56,662 nt of DNA from assembly GCA_012840725.1 (NCBI GenBank), contig DURQ01000055.1:1-56662 (forward strand). The letters are read 5' to 3'. The notes beneath the pieces are model-generated. The model was not told the origin of the DNA. It saw only the letters and a list, made by a program, of their open reading frames with translations, and did no database searches. The position numbers and the translations under genes are program-made. Of the stretch, positions 16,926 to 26,137 are shown in pieces (position 1 is the first letter of the stretch; each line of letters begins with the position of its first letter). The stretch is from Bacillota bacterium. Lineage in GTDB: Bacteria; Bacillota; Limnochordia; Darwinibacteriales; Darwinibacteriaceae.

Positions 16926-19238
16926 ATGCGCAAGTTCCATCAGAACCGGGCGGCGATCTACGCTCTGCATCCCTGGCAGGTGGCGGAAGAAGAGTTCCGC
17001 CCAGAGCACAACCACCGCAGCGAAGCCATCTTCTCCCTGGGCAATGGCTACATGGGCCTGCGGGGAACCTTTGAGGAGGGGCTGCCGTGCCAGATCCCTT
17101 CCACGCCCGGCACTTACATCAACGGCATCTACGAAACTGAACCGATCATCTACGGAGAGTTCATGGCGAGACAGCCAGAGGAATACCAGACCATGGTCAA
17201 CGTCACCGACTGGAAGGGCATCAAGATCCAGGTGGAGCACGAGGAGTTTTCCATGCTCCAGGGTGAAGTTGAGCAGTATTCCCGAGTCTTGGATCTCAAA
17301 GAAGGTGTACTGCGCCGGGAGCTGATCTGGCGCAGCCTTGAAGGCAGGCGCACAAGGCTCAGCTTTGAGCGCTTCATCTCCCAAGTGGACAAGCACCTGG
17401 CCTACCAGCGCTGCTCTGTCACGCCCCTGAACTGGTCGGGGCAGATCACTTTCCGTTCCCAGGTCAACGGCAGCGTGCGCAACCTGCACCATCTGCGGGA
17501 ACAGGCGCTTACGGTGCTGTCGACCGCCCACACCAATGAAGGCGGGATGATCCTATCTAAGACCAAGCGAAGCGGTATCGCTGTTGCCTGTGCGGTCACC
17601 CACCGGGTCACACCGGAAGCGCCGATTATGGGCTCAGCCAGCAGTGACTGCCTGGACTTCATGGTCGGCTTCAAGGGCGACGAGGGCCAGACATATACCC
17701 TGGATAAGTTCATCTCCATGGCCACCTCCCAGGACGCCGCTGAGGAACAGCTGGTCGGTTTTGTTCAGCGTCTCGCGGAACGCAGCGCCCAGCTGGGCTA
17801 CGAGCGGGCTCGGCAGGCGCATGTAGAGTACTTAGCCGAGTTTTGGGAAGATGCGGATATGGAAATCGAAGGAGATCTGGCCCTGCAGCAGGGCGTGCGC
17901 TTCAACGCTCTGCAGCTTCTGCAGTCCGCTGGGCGCGACGGCCGCACGAACATCGCCGCCAAGGGCTTGAGCGGCGAGTATTACGAAGGGCATTACTTCT
18001 GGGACACGGAAACCTATATCATCCCCTTCTTCCTGTACAGCAGGCCGGAAATCGCGCGCCGGCTCCTGGAGTACCGCTACGGAATTCTGGATGCAGCTCG
18101 GGAGAACGCCAAGCGCATGCGGGATCAGGGGGCTCTCTTTGCCTGGCGGACCATCAACGGAAAAGAAGCCTCGGGCAACTTCTTGGGATCTACGGTGCAG
18201 TATCATATCAACGCAGCTGTGGCCTACGCCATCCACAAGTACGTGGAAGCTACTCAGGATCTTGACTTTCTCGCGGAGAAGGGCGCCGAGATCCTCTTTG
18301 AAACGGCCCGGTGCTGGGCTCACCGGGGAGTGTTTCTCGAAGCCCGCGGAGGGAAATACTGCATAAACGAAGTCTGCGGGCCCGATGAGTACAAGCCGGG
18401 CGTGAACAACAACTGCTACACCAATTACATGGCCCAGTTCAACCTGCGCCTTGCCCTCCAGGCTAAGGAGATCCTTGCGGAACGCTATCCCGAAAGGTAT
18501 GCAGAGCTTGTGGCGAGGCTTGGGCTTAACGCAGAGGAGTTTGCCCTCTGGAAGAGGTGTGCGGATAACATGTACCTGCCCTTCGACGAGGAGCTGGGCA
18601 TCCATCCCCAGGACGACTCCTTCCTGTACAAGGATCCCATCGACATCGACTCCATCCCTGAGGAAGAGATACCCTTGGTGGCAAACTGGCACCCCTTGGT
18701 GATCTGGCGCTACCAGGTGATCAAGCAGGCCGATGTGATCCTGCTCATGTTCCTTTTAGGGGATCGGTTCACCCTGGAGGAAAAGAAGGCAAACTTTGAC
18801 TATTACGAACCGAAGACAACCCATGATTCTTCGCTCTCGCCTGCGATCTACAGTATCATCGCGGCTGAAGTCGGGTACAAGGAGTTCGCCTACAACTACT
18901 TCCTGCAGACAGTGCGCCTCGACCTCGATGACTACAACCGCAATGCCTGGCAGGGCCTGCATACGGCCTGCATGGCTGGATCGTGGATGGGTATTGTCAA
19001 CGGCTTTGCCGGCATGCGCACCTTCGGCGGCCAGCTCAGCTTCAAGCCTTTCCTGCCCCATCGGTGGCAGCGCTTCAGCTTCAAGGTGAAGTTCAGGGGT
19101 TCTAAGCTCAAGGTCACGGTGCGGGCTGCCGAAGCCGAATATGCTTTGCTGGAAGGACCGGCTCTTTCTTTCTGCCATTTTGGGCAACCGGTTACATTGG
19201 CTGCTGGACAGTCTGTAACCCTGCCCATCCCCAACTGA
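16926..19238 (+). CDS. Glycoside hydrolase family 65 phosphorylase (maltose/trehalose/kojibiose type)
   Basis: This 770-residue inverting disaccharide phosphorylase has the GH65 layout: N-terminal beta-sandwich (FRPEHNHRSEAIFSLGNGYMGLRG), linker, an (alpha/alpha)6 barrel with GLSGEYYEGHYFWDTE, and a C-terminal jelly roll. The general acid is Glu488 in the motif CGPDEYKPGVNNNCYTN. Phosphorolysis of maltose, trehalose, kojibiose or nigerose yields beta-glucose-1-phosphate; the exact substrate is not readable from motifs alone. AAGGAG lies 8 bases upstream of ATG 16926. It is divergent from the glucan operon. A beta-phosphoglucomutase, the usual partner, is not in the window. Confidence 0.92.
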   Translation: MRKFHQNRAAIYALHPWQVAEEEFRPEHNHRSEAIFSLGNGYMGLRGTFEEGLPCQIPSTPGTYINGIYETEPIIYGEFMARQPEEYQTMVNVTDWKGIKIQVEHEEFSMLQGEVEQYSRVLDLKEGVLRRELIWRSLEGRRTRLSFERFISQVDKHLAYQRCSVTPLNWSGQITFRSQVNGSVRNLHHLREQALTVLSTAHTNEGGMILSKTKRSGIAVACAVTHRVTPEAPIMGSASSDCLDFMVGFKGDEGQTYTLDKFISMATSQDAAEEQLVGFVQRLAERSAQLGYERARQAHVEYLAEFWEDADMEIEGDLALQQGVRFNALQLLQSAGRDGRTNIAAKGLSGEYYEGHYFWDTETYIIPFFLYSRPEIARRLLEYRYGILDAARENAKRMRDQGALFAWRTINGKEASGNFLGSTVQYHINAAVAYAIHKYVEATQDLDFLAEKGAEILFETARCWAHRGVFLEARGGKYCINEVCGPDEYKPGVNNNCYTNYMAQFNLRLALQAKEILAERYPERYAELVARLGLNAEEFALWKRCADNMYLPFDEELGIHPQDDSFLYKDPIDIDSIPEEEIPLVANWHPLVIWRYQVIKQADVILLMFLLGDRFTLEEKKANFDYYEPKTTHDSSLSPAIYSIIAAEVGYKEFAYNYFLQTVRLDLDDYNRNAWQGLHTACMAGSWMGIVNGFAGMRTFGGQLSFKPFLPHRWQRFSFKVKFRGSKLKVTVRAAEAEYALLEGPALSFCHFGQPVTLAAGQSVTLPIPN

Positions 19239-19253
19239 AAGGGATGAAAGACG

Positions 19254-20567
19254 ATGAGGAAGAACCTGGCTGCAGGCCTGCTGCTGCTCCTGGCCGTCCT
19301 GTACCTCCCGGTTTATGGTCAGGAACTGGTGATCCTGCACACCAACGATCTCCACGGCCAGTCCCTGGCACGGCTCGCCACCGTCCTAGAAGAACAGCGG
19401 CAGCTTTACGAGCAGCTGATCTGGGTGGATGCGGGCGATCTCTTCTCTGGTACGGCCATCTCCACTCTGCTCCAAGGGCAGGCTGAAGAAGCGGCCGTAT
19501 TGGAGCTGGGCCTGGCAGCCATCACCTTCGGCAACCACGACTTCGACTTCGGCCTGGCTGCCTTGGAGCGCTCTCTGGCAGCGGGAGTGCCTTGGGTCTG
19601 CCTCAACGTGTTCCGGGCTGATGGAACAACCTTAGCCCCGCCCTTTTTCATCAGAGAAGCGGGATCAATCAGGGTGCTGATCACGGGACTCGCCACTCCC
19701 GACACGCCGCGTATGTCCTTCCCCGACAATGTGGCAGGACTCGTCTTCACCGATCCCGTGCCCGCTCTGCAGAAGCTCCTGGATGAGCAGGCCGGAAACT
19801 ACGATGTCTGCGTGGTTCTCTCCCACCTCGGCTACGGTGAGGATCAGCTCCTAGCCCAGAGGGTTCCAGGCATTGACGTCATAATCGGCGGCCACAGTCA
19901 CACTGTACTCAACAAGCCGGTTGCCGTCGGCGGCACCTTGATCTGCCAAGCAGGCTCAAACGCCCAGTATCTGGGTCGGGTGGTGCTGAGCCTTCAGGAT
20001 GGGCTTTCGGCCCGGGGTGAACTTCTGCGGATCGCAGAGGATACGCCTCCCCACCCGCGCCTTGTGGAACTGGATCGGAAGTATGAGGAACTGCTCGCGG
20101 CAGAACTTGACCAGGTGATCGGGTACTCCCGTTTCGGTTATGTGAAAAACGGTCTTGGTGTGCTGCTGGTCAAGGCCCTCAAGGAGTTCAGCGGAGCCGA
20201 TGCCGCTCTGTACAACTCTGGAGGAGTGCGGGATGGCCTTCCCAGCGGCCAGGTGACCAGGCGCGACGTATATGCAGTGGAACCCTTTGGCAACCAAGTG
20301 GTCGTGATCACCCTCAGCGGCGCCCAGATGGCGCAGCTGCTGGAAGCCAAGGCCAAACGAAGCGGAGATTTCTATGAAGGCCCGCGGCTGGTTGATACTT
20401 CCAAGACCTATACCGTCGCGACCAGTGATTACCTCGCTGTCTCGGAGGCTGGTTACTGGGTCTTGGCTCGAGGAGAAGCCGAGTACCTGGGAGTATCCGT
20501 GCGGGAGGTTCTGGAGAAGTACTTAGCAGAAGAAGTCCTGGAGATAATGGAGCAGGGTGCCCGCTGA
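19254..20567 (+). CDS. Exported 5'-nucleotidase / 2',3'-cyclic phosphodiesterase family protein
   Basis: The 437-residue protein has a signal peptide (MRKNLAAGLLLLLAVLYLPVYGQ) and a two-domain UshA-type structure. The N-terminal calcineurin-like metallophosphatase carries ILHTNDLHG, WVDAGDLF, FGNHDFDFG, LSHLGY and IGGHSHT, the metal ligands of the family. The C-terminal nucleotidase domain shows YNSGGVRDGL and EPFGNQVVVITLSG. It should dephosphorylate extracellular nucleotides or related phosphate esters. It begins 15 bases after the GH65 gene and may share its transcript. The terminator hairpin overlaps its stop codon. Confidence 0.92.
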   Translation: MRKNLAAGLLLLLAVLYLPVYGQELVILHTNDLHGQSLARLATVLEEQRQLYEQLIWVDAGDLFSGTAISTLLQGQAEEAAVLELGLAAITFGNHDFDFGLAALERSLAAGVPWVCLNVFRADGTTLAPPFFIREAGSIRVLITGLATPDTPRMSFPDNVAGLVFTDPVPALQKLLDEQAGNYDVCVVLSHLGYGEDQLLAQRVPGIDVIIGGHSHTVLNKPVAVGGTLICQAGSNAQYLGRVVLSLQDGLSARGELLRIAEDTPPHPRLVELDRKYEELLAAELDQVIGYSRFGYVKNGLGVLLVKALKEFSGADAALYNSGGVRDGLPSGQVTRRDVYAVEPFGNQVVVITLSGAQMAQLLEAKAKRSGDFYEGPRLVDTSKTYTVATSDYLAVSEAGYWVLARGEAEYLGVSVREVLEKYLAEEVLEIMEQGAR

Positions 20568-20583
20568 GGAGCACCCTGCTTTT
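20551..20583 (+). terminator. Intrinsic terminator overlapping a stop codon
   Basis: AGCAGGGTGC (20551-20560) pairs with GCACCCTGCT (20571-20580), followed by TTTT. The TGA of the nucleotidase gene (20565-20567) is in the loop, so the last codons form half of the stem. Confidence 0.85.
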
Positions 20584-20594
20584 GCGATCTGAGG

Positions 20595-21644
20595 TTAACG
20601 CATTGGGGAAAACAGGTAGTAATATGCCAGTTTGGCGGTGTTGATCACCGCGTCCACATGGGTACGTTCGAAAGCGTGGGAAGCATCGATGCCCGGGCCG
20701 ATCAGGCCATGCACGAGATCATGTCCTGCCCGCAGAGCGGCGCTGGCGTCGGACGCATAATAGGGAAAGATATCTACCTTGTAGGCTATCTGCTTCTCCT
20801 CGGCAAGCTCTACCAGATGCTGGCGCAGCCGGAAGTCATAGGGGCCTGAGCTGTCCATGGCGCAGATAGATACAGAGTACTCATCGCCACACTGGCCGTC
20901 ACCGAGGGCGCCCATGTCCACCGCCAGGTACTCCACCACCTCAGGGGGAACACCGGCACTGCCGCCGTGGCCGATCTCCTCGTAGTTTGAGAAGTAAAAG
21001 TGTGTCGTATAGGGCAGCTGCAGCCCGTTCTCTTTGATCTCCTGCAGCAGGTAGAGCAGGATCCCCGATCCGGCCTTGTCATCTAGATGGCGGGACTTGA
21101 TGAAACCATTGGGCAGTATCTCCGGCCGGGGATCAAAAGCCACAAAATCCCCAACCTGGATGCCCAGCAGTTTGACATCCTCCGCCGAAGACACCTTCGC
21201 ATCCAGGCGGACTTCCATATTGTCCTGGTTGCGCTCAAGCTTGCCCCCATCCCTGTAGACATGGACTGCCGTCTGGTGCATCAAAATAGTCCCAGTGTAT
21301 GTGGTGCCGCTGGCGGTGAAAACCTGGCAGTACTCCCCTTCCACGTGAGCCCATTGGGAACCGCCGATCAGCGCCAAGCGGAGCCGTCCGCTGCTTTTGA
21401 TCTCCTTAACCATGGCTCCTAAGGTGTCAACGTGAGCCGACAGCATGCGCTGCTGCGAAGAGTCCTTCCCGGGAAGGGTGGCTATGACGCCCCTCTTACG
21501 GCTCCTCTGGTAAGCGATCCCCAGGCTGTCCAACTTGCCCGCGATGTGGTCCATAATCCGGTCAGTGAACCCCGAAGGGCTGGGGATGGATACCAACTCA
21601 TGTATCAACTGCAGGATCTCGTTTCCGCTGAATGTTACAGGCAA
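20595..21644 (-). CDS. M42 family metallopeptidase (aminopeptidase/cellulase-like)
   Basis: The 349-residue dinuclear zinc peptidase carries SAHVDTLG with the first zinc His, RHLDDKAG with the bridging Asp, YEEIGHGG with the general base Glu and a ligand Glu, AVDMGALG, and the C-terminal His in GIDASHAFERTH. M42 enzymes are cytosolic tetrahedral aminopeptidases (PepA, FrvX, YsdC) often misnamed endoglucanases. TTG 21644 is preferred as start because AGGAGG at 21656-21651 lies 6 bases upstream; a GTG at 21662 has no ribosome binding site. Confidence 0.92.
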   Translation of the reverse strand: MPVTFSGNEILQLIHELVSIPSPSGFTDRIMDHIAGKLDSLGIAYQRSRKRGVIATLPGKDSSQQRMLSAHVDTLGAMVKEIKSSGRLRLALIGGSQWAHVEGEYCQVFTASGTTYTGTILMHQTAVHVYRDGGKLERNQDNMEVRLDAKVSSAEDVKLLGIQVGDFVAFDPRPEILPNGFIKSRHLDDKAGSGILLYLLQEIKENGLQLPYTTHFYFSNYEEIGHGGSAGVPPEVVEYLAVDMGALGDGQCGDEYSVSICAMDSSGPYDFRLRQHLVELAEEKQIAYKVDIFPYYASDASAALRAGHDLVHGLIGPGIDASHAFERTHVDAVINTAKLAYYYLFSPMR

Positions 21645-21785
21645 AGCAATCCTCCTCTCCACGGGCTCCTAAGTTATTAGACGCCAGGTCCCCCATACCT
21701 CTATTTGGCAGCGAAAAAGATGCAAGTTGCAGGGCGCGGAGGGCAGGCTACAAAGTGCAGGTAGAAGCCGGAAAGGGGGGGTGCC

Positions 21786-21956
21786 GTGTCCTCTCAACGG
21801 CGCAGAGGCCTTAAGGTGCGGGTGCAGCCGATTGAGGAGCATTCCACCGCGGCCTGGGCCAACATCGAGCGGGAGGAGGGGATAGCCAAAGTTCCCATCC
21901 CCAGCCCGGATTTCGTCAAACTCGCCCGGGACTGGGTAAACCACAATCAAAAATAG
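21786..21956 (+). CDS. DUF3787 family spore surface protein
   Basis: This 56-residue ORF starts at GTG 21786 after a purine-rich AAAGGGGGGG site. It contains the family pattern EEHSTAAWANIE, a middle KVPIPSPDFV, and an ending ARDWVNHNQK, which matches the DUF3787 (CDIF630_02480-type) spore-surface proteins of clostridia. It lies alone between the divergent M42 gene and the convergent PFOR gene and is followed immediately by a palindromic terminator. A role on the spore surface is inferred from the family. Confidence 0.7.
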   Translation: MSSQRRRGLKVRVQPIEEHSTAAWANIEREEGIAKVPIPSPDFVKLARDWVNHNQK

Positions 21957-21959
21957 CCA

Positions 21960-21986
21960 GGGAGTGCCCGCGGGCACTCCCTTCTG
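21960..21986. terminator. Palindromic terminator between the DUF3787 gene and PFOR
   Basis: GGGAGTGCCCG (21960-21970) is followed at once by its perfect reverse complement CGGGCACTCCC, then TTCTGTTCT. It sits between convergent genes and can act on both strands. Confidence 0.75.
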
Positions 21987-21997
21987 TTCTCTCTGCC

Positions 21998-24900
21998 TCA
22001 AGGCACGTACTCTGCCAGATATTTGTAGACCTTGAGGCGTTCTTGGGCGTCTTTCTCAGACGCGCTGAACAGTTCTTCGGCCTCGGCTGGGTGGGCTCGC
22101 TCCAGCGAGGAGTAGCGGACTTCGCTGAGCAGAAACTCCCGAAACGATCCTGTGGGATCAGGGGAATCAAGGACAAAGGGGTTTTTGCCTGCAGCCTTGA
22201 GCTGCGGATTGTAACGGTAGAGGTGCCAATACCCAGCCTCTACCGCCTTCTTTTCCTGCCTAATACTGGTGCCCATGCCGGAGCGGATTCCGTGGTTGAT
22301 GCACGGCGAATAGGCAATGATCAGCGAAGGGCCAGGGTAACTCTCCGCCTCCAGGATCGTCCTGATGGTATGGTTCATGTTGGCCCCCATGGCGATCTGA
22401 GCCACGTAGACATAGCCGTAGCTCATGGCCATCAGCCCCAGGTCTTTCTTGCGCACCCTCTTGCCTGAAGCTGCGAACTTTGCCACTGCTGACCGCGGCG
22501 TAGCCTTGGACGATTGCCCGCCGGTGTTGGAGTAGACTTCTGTGTCCAGCACCAGCATGTTCACGTCATCGCCCAGAGACAGAACATGATCGAGGCCGCC
22601 ATAGCCGATGTCGTAGGCCCAGCCATCCCCTCCAATGATCCACTGAGACTTTTTGGTCAGGTGCTCCCTGCTGTCCAGGATATCCTCGATCAGGGGATCC
22701 TTATCCCTTTCCCGCTCCAAAAGCGCCACCAGCTCCCTGCTGGCCGCTGCGGAGTCGATGGTGCTGTCCCTGGTCCCAAGCCATTTGGCGCAGGCTTCCC
22801 GGAGAGCGTCACTGATCCTACTGCTGTCCATGAGCTGCTGTACCAGGCCTTCTACCTGCTTGCGCAGCTGCTTTACGGCAAGGCGCATCCCCAGGCCAAA
22901 CTCCGCGTTATCCTCAAAAAGGGAGTTGGCCCAGACTGGCCCTCGGCCTTCGGGAGTAACTGTATATGGAAAGGAAGGAGCACTTGCTGAGTAGATTGAC
23001 GAGCAGCCCGTAGCGTTGGCGATGATCATCTGCTCGCCGAAAAGCTGGGTTAGCAGGCGGATGTAGGGAGTTTCGCCGCAGCCGGAGCAGGCGCCGTGAA
23101 ACTCGAAGAGAGGCTGGCGGAACTGGCTGTTTTTCAAGGTCCGCCAGTCCACGAGGTGGGCTTTGTTAGCGACAGTCTGTGCGAAGAGCCAGTTTTCGCA
23201 CTGAGCGTCGATTTCCTGGTCGGCAGGCTGCATGATCAGAGCCTTGCCCGGCGCCGGACAGATATCCGCGCAGTTGCCGCAGCCTGTACAATCCAACGGA
23301 CTGAGCTGGATGCGGTAACTGAGCCCTTCAAGCCCCCTGCCCACCGCCGGTTTGGTCACAAAACCTTCAGGGGCGCTTTTCTGCTCCGCCTCATCCAGCA
23401 AGAATGGGCGGATCACGGCGTGGGGGCAGACAAAGGAACACTGGTTGCACTGGATGCATTTCTCCGGCTGCCACTGGGGGATGAGCACGGCGATACCCCG
23501 CTTCTCATAGGCTGTAGTGCCGTTGGGAAAGGCCCCGTCTGCGAAGCGGGCAAGGGCGCTCACGGGCAGATCATCCCCTTCCATGCGCTGCATGGGCACC
23601 TGGATCTCTTCCACGAAGGGAGGTGCACCAACGAGATCCCCTTCACCAGCCGTTTCCTCGCCAAGCTCGGCCCATCCAGGCGGAACAGGCACTTCTTTCA
23701 ACTCGGCGGCTCCCCGGTCGATAGCGGCTGTGTTCATATCTACGATCTCCTGGCCTTTGCGCCCGTACAGGGTCTGAACAGAGGCCTTCAGATAGTTGAG
23801 CGCCTCTTCAACGGGGATCACCTGAGCCAGTTTGAAAAAGGCAGCCTGCATGACCATGTTGATGCGGTTTCCCAAACCGAGTTCGCCCGCGATCTTGATC
23901 GCGTCTATCGTGTAGAAGCGCACGTTTTTCTCTGCCAGGGTGCGCTTCATCTCCACGGGCAGGTTGTCTTCCAGCTCGGATCCTTCCCAAGGACAGTTCA
24001 GCACAAAGATGCCGCCTTCTTTGATGCCCTTGAGCAGGTCGTAGTTGCGCACGAAGGCCTTGTTGTGACAGGCGATGTAATCGGCTCGATCCACCAGGTA
24101 GGGAGCTTTGATCGGCTGCTTCCCAAAGCGCAGGTGGGAAACGGTCGTCCCCCCTGATTTCTTGCTGTCGTAGTAGAAGTAGGCCTGCACATAGAGGCTG
24201 GTGTGATTGCCGATGATGCGGATGGCTTCCTGGTTGGCCCCCACCGTGCCGTCGGAACCCAGTCCCCAAAACTTGCAGGCGATTGTGCCTTCGGGAGTGA
24301 TGTCGATCGGTTCGCCTGCGGGCAGCGAAGTAAAGCTGAGGTCGTCGTTGATGCCGATGGTGAAGCGGTCCTTGGGTTTGCCTTTAGCCAGGTTGTCGAA
24401 GACAGCCAGGATCTGCTCAGGCGTGGTGTCCTTTGAACCCAGGCCGTAGCGCCCCCCTACTACTGTTGGGCGGCTGGACAGCCGCTGGCAGGCCTTGACC
24501 ACATCCAGATACAGCGGTTCGCCAGGAGAGCCCGGTTCTTTAGTTCTGTCAAGGACGGCTATGCTGCGCACACTCGTGGGCAGCGCCGCCAGGAAGTGCT
24601 CTTCAGAGAAGGGCCGGTAGAGGCGCACTTTGATCAGGCCCACCCTGCGTCCCCGCTTGTTGAGGTAGTCCACTGTACCTTCGGCAGTGTCGCAGACCGA
24701 ACCCATGGCCACCAGGACATGTTCTGCTTCGGGATGGCCGTGGTAGTCGAAGAGCCTGTAGGATCGACCGGTCTGACGGCCCAAGCGGTCGAGGTAATCC
24801 TGCACAATTTGCGGCACTTTTTTGTAAAAGGGGTTGGCCGCCTCTCGGTTCTGGAAGTAGATATCTGGGTTTTGGGCGGTGCCTCTGGTCACCGGGCGTT

Positions 24901-25528
24901 CAGGGCTCATACCCCGTACGCGGAAGCGGTCCAGCGCCTCGCCGTCCACTAACTCTGCCAGCTGATCGTACTCCACTGTCGCGATTTTCTGGTACTCATG
25001 GGAAGTCCGGAAACCGTCAAAGAAATGGAGAAAGGGCACACTAGCCTTGATCGCTGCCAGGTGGGCGATGCAGCCCAGATCCATCACTTCCTGGACGCTG
25101 CTGGAGGCAAGCATGGCAACTCCAGTCTGGCGGCAGGCCATGACGTCTTGATGATCCCCGAAGATGGAGAGAGCATGTGCCGCTACTGCCCGAGCGCTGA
25201 CATGAATCACCCCGGGCAGCAGTTCTCCGGCGATCTTGTACAAATTCGGGATCATCAAGAGCAGACCTTGGGAGGCGGTGAAGGTGGTGCCCAAGGCGCC
25301 GGCAGCGAGGGCCCCGTGGAGAGCGCCTGCGGCTCCGATTTCGGACTGCATTTCCACCACTTCGACGACCTCACCCCACAGGTTCTTCCTGCCCTGTGCG
25401 CTCCAGAGATCAACCAGCTCAGCCATGGGCGAAGAGGGAGTGATGGGATAAATGGCGCAGACTTCGCTGAATGCATAGGCCGCGTGGGCGGCTGCTTCAC
25501 AGCCGTCCATGGTGATGTATTTCTGCAT
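21998..25528 (-). CDS. nifJ: Pyruvate:ferredoxin (flavodoxin) oxidoreductase
   Basis: This is a single-chain PFOR of 1176 residues that converts pyruvate and CoA to acetyl-CoA, CO2 and reduced ferredoxin. The domain order is normal: pyrimidine-binding domain (DGCEAAAHAAYAFSEV, YPITPSSPMAE), transketolase-C-like domain, gamma domain, and an EKR region. A two-cluster ferredoxin domain (CIQCNQCSFVCP, CTGCGNCADICP) and the TPP domain with GDGWAYDIGYGGLDHVL and the third-cluster cysteines (ACSGCGETPY) follow. ATG 25528 begins the family N-terminus, with GGAGG 11 bases upstream. It is transcribed away from the glycine reductase operon. Confidence 0.97.
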   Translation of the reverse strand: MQKYITMDGCEAAAHAAYAFSEVCAIYPITPSSPMAELVDLWSAQGRKNLWGEVVEVVEMQSEIGAAGALHGALAAGALGTTFTASQGLLLMIPNLYKIAGELLPGVIHVSARAVAAHALSIFGDHQDVMACRQTGVAMLASSSVQEVMDLGCIAHLAAIKASVPFLHFFDGFRTSHEYQKIATVEYDQLAELVDGEALDRFRVRGMSPERPVTRGTAQNPDIYFQNREAANPFYKKVPQIVQDYLDRLGRQTGRSYRLFDYHGHPEAEHVLVAMGSVCDTAEGTVDYLNKRGRRVGLIKVRLYRPFSEEHFLAALPTSVRSIAVLDRTKEPGSPGEPLYLDVVKACQRLSSRPTVVGGRYGLGSKDTTPEQILAVFDNLAKGKPKDRFTIGINDDLSFTSLPAGEPIDITPEGTIACKFWGLGSDGTVGANQEAIRIIGNHTSLYVQAYFYYDSKKSGGTTVSHLRFGKQPIKAPYLVDRADYIACHNKAFVRNYDLLKGIKEGGIFVLNCPWEGSELEDNLPVEMKRTLAEKNVRFYTIDAIKIAGELGLGNRINMVMQAAFFKLAQVIPVEEALNYLKASVQTLYGRKGQEIVDMNTAAIDRGAAELKEVPVPPGWAELGEETAGEGDLVGAPPFVEEIQVPMQRMEGDDLPVSALARFADGAFPNGTTAYEKRGIAVLIPQWQPEKCIQCNQCSFVCPHAVIRPFLLDEAEQKSAPEGFVTKPAVGRGLEGLSYRIQLSPLDCTGCGNCADICPAPGKALIMQPADQEIDAQCENWLFAQTVANKAHLVDWRTLKNSQFRQPLFEFHGACSGCGETPYIRLLTQLFGEQMIIANATGCSSIYSASAPSFPYTVTPEGRGPVWANSLFEDNAEFGLGMRLAVKQLRKQVEGLVQQLMDSSRISDALREACAKWLGTRDSTIDSAAASRELVALLERERDKDPLIEDILDSREHLTKKSQWIIGGDGWAYDIGYGGLDHVLSLGDDVNMLVLDTEVYSNTGGQSSKATPRSAVAKFAASGKRVRKKDLGLMAMSYGYVYVAQIAMGANMNHTIRTILEAESYPGPSLIIAYSPCINHGIRSGMGTSIRQEKKAVEAGYWHLYRYNPQLKAAGKNPFVLDSPDPTGSFREFLLSEVRYSSLERAHPAEAEELFSASEKDAQERLKVYKYLAEYVP

Positions 25529-25796
25529 GCTTGTTTGAGCCTCCACTTCCGTTTTTCACACCTAGTATTTTGAAAATTGATCTCCCTCATACTCCCTGGG
25601 AAAACCGCCTTTGTTCGGATTTCGCATGGGTACTCTTGGAAAATGCGCCTTCTAGTTTCTCGCTTTCACTCCAGAACGATATTCACCACTGCACCCCTGT
25701 TGACTGAATCACCTTTGATACAGCTTTAGCAAGGAGGATTAACTTCCACAATCGTGAAATATGTAAGTGCTAACCTACGGCAAGGAGGTTGAAGAA
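25529..25796. promoter_or_regulatory. Divergent intergenic region between PFOR and the grd operon
   Basis: About 270 bases separate PFOR from trxA. I recognise no riboswitch. TTGACT at 25700-25705 could be a -35 element, but no convincing -10 lies at the right distance. A 12-codon frame from GTG 25754 to TGA 25792 ends inside the trxA Shine-Dalgarno sequence and could be a coupling leader peptide; its own AAGGAGG (25731-25737) is 16 bases upstream, which is too far for efficient use. Confidence 0.35.
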
Positions 25797-26114
25797 GTGA
25801 TCGCTCTAGATAAAGAGACCTGGGAACAGCACATACCCAACTCCACCGGCTGGGTTGTGGTGGATTTCTGGGGGCCCCGCTGCAAACCGTGTCTGGAACT
25901 CATGCCGGAGATGGAGCGCCTCGCCGAGAAGTACGGTGACAAAATGACGTTCTACTCCCTAGACACTTCCAAAGCCATGCGCTTGGCCATATCTCAAGGT
26001 GTGATGTCGCTTCCGGTTATCGCCTTCTACCACAACGGCGAAAAGAAGGATGAACTGAGCGGCGAGTTCACTGCGGAAGACGTGGAGAAGAAAATCCTGG
26101 AACTGCTCGGCTGA
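25797..26114 (+). CDS. trxA: Thioredoxin of the glycine reductase system
   Basis: The 105-residue thioredoxin fold protein has the redox motif WGPRCKPC, with active cysteines 29 and 32, instead of the usual WCGPC. The conserved cis-proline segment is VMSLPVI, and the C-terminal helix is typical. Thioredoxins with altered active sites accompany glycine reductase in clostridia and supply its electrons. GTG 25797 is fixed by AAGGAGG at 25782-25788, 8 bases upstream; a longer reading from 25767 has no site. It is 23 bases upstream of grdE. The usual trxB and grdX genes are not next to it. Confidence 0.93.
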   Translation: MIALDKETWEQHIPNSTGWVVVDFWGPRCKPCLELMPEMERLAEKYGDKMTFYSLDTSKAMRLAISQGVMSLPVIAFYHNGEKKDELSGEFTAEDVEKKILELLG

Positions 26115-26137
26115 AACGGCCTGAGGGAGGTGAGTAT

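Noticed and set aside
25547-25760. Glycine riboswitch upstream of the grd operon
   Set aside because: None of the conserved aptamer blocks could be found on the plus strand.
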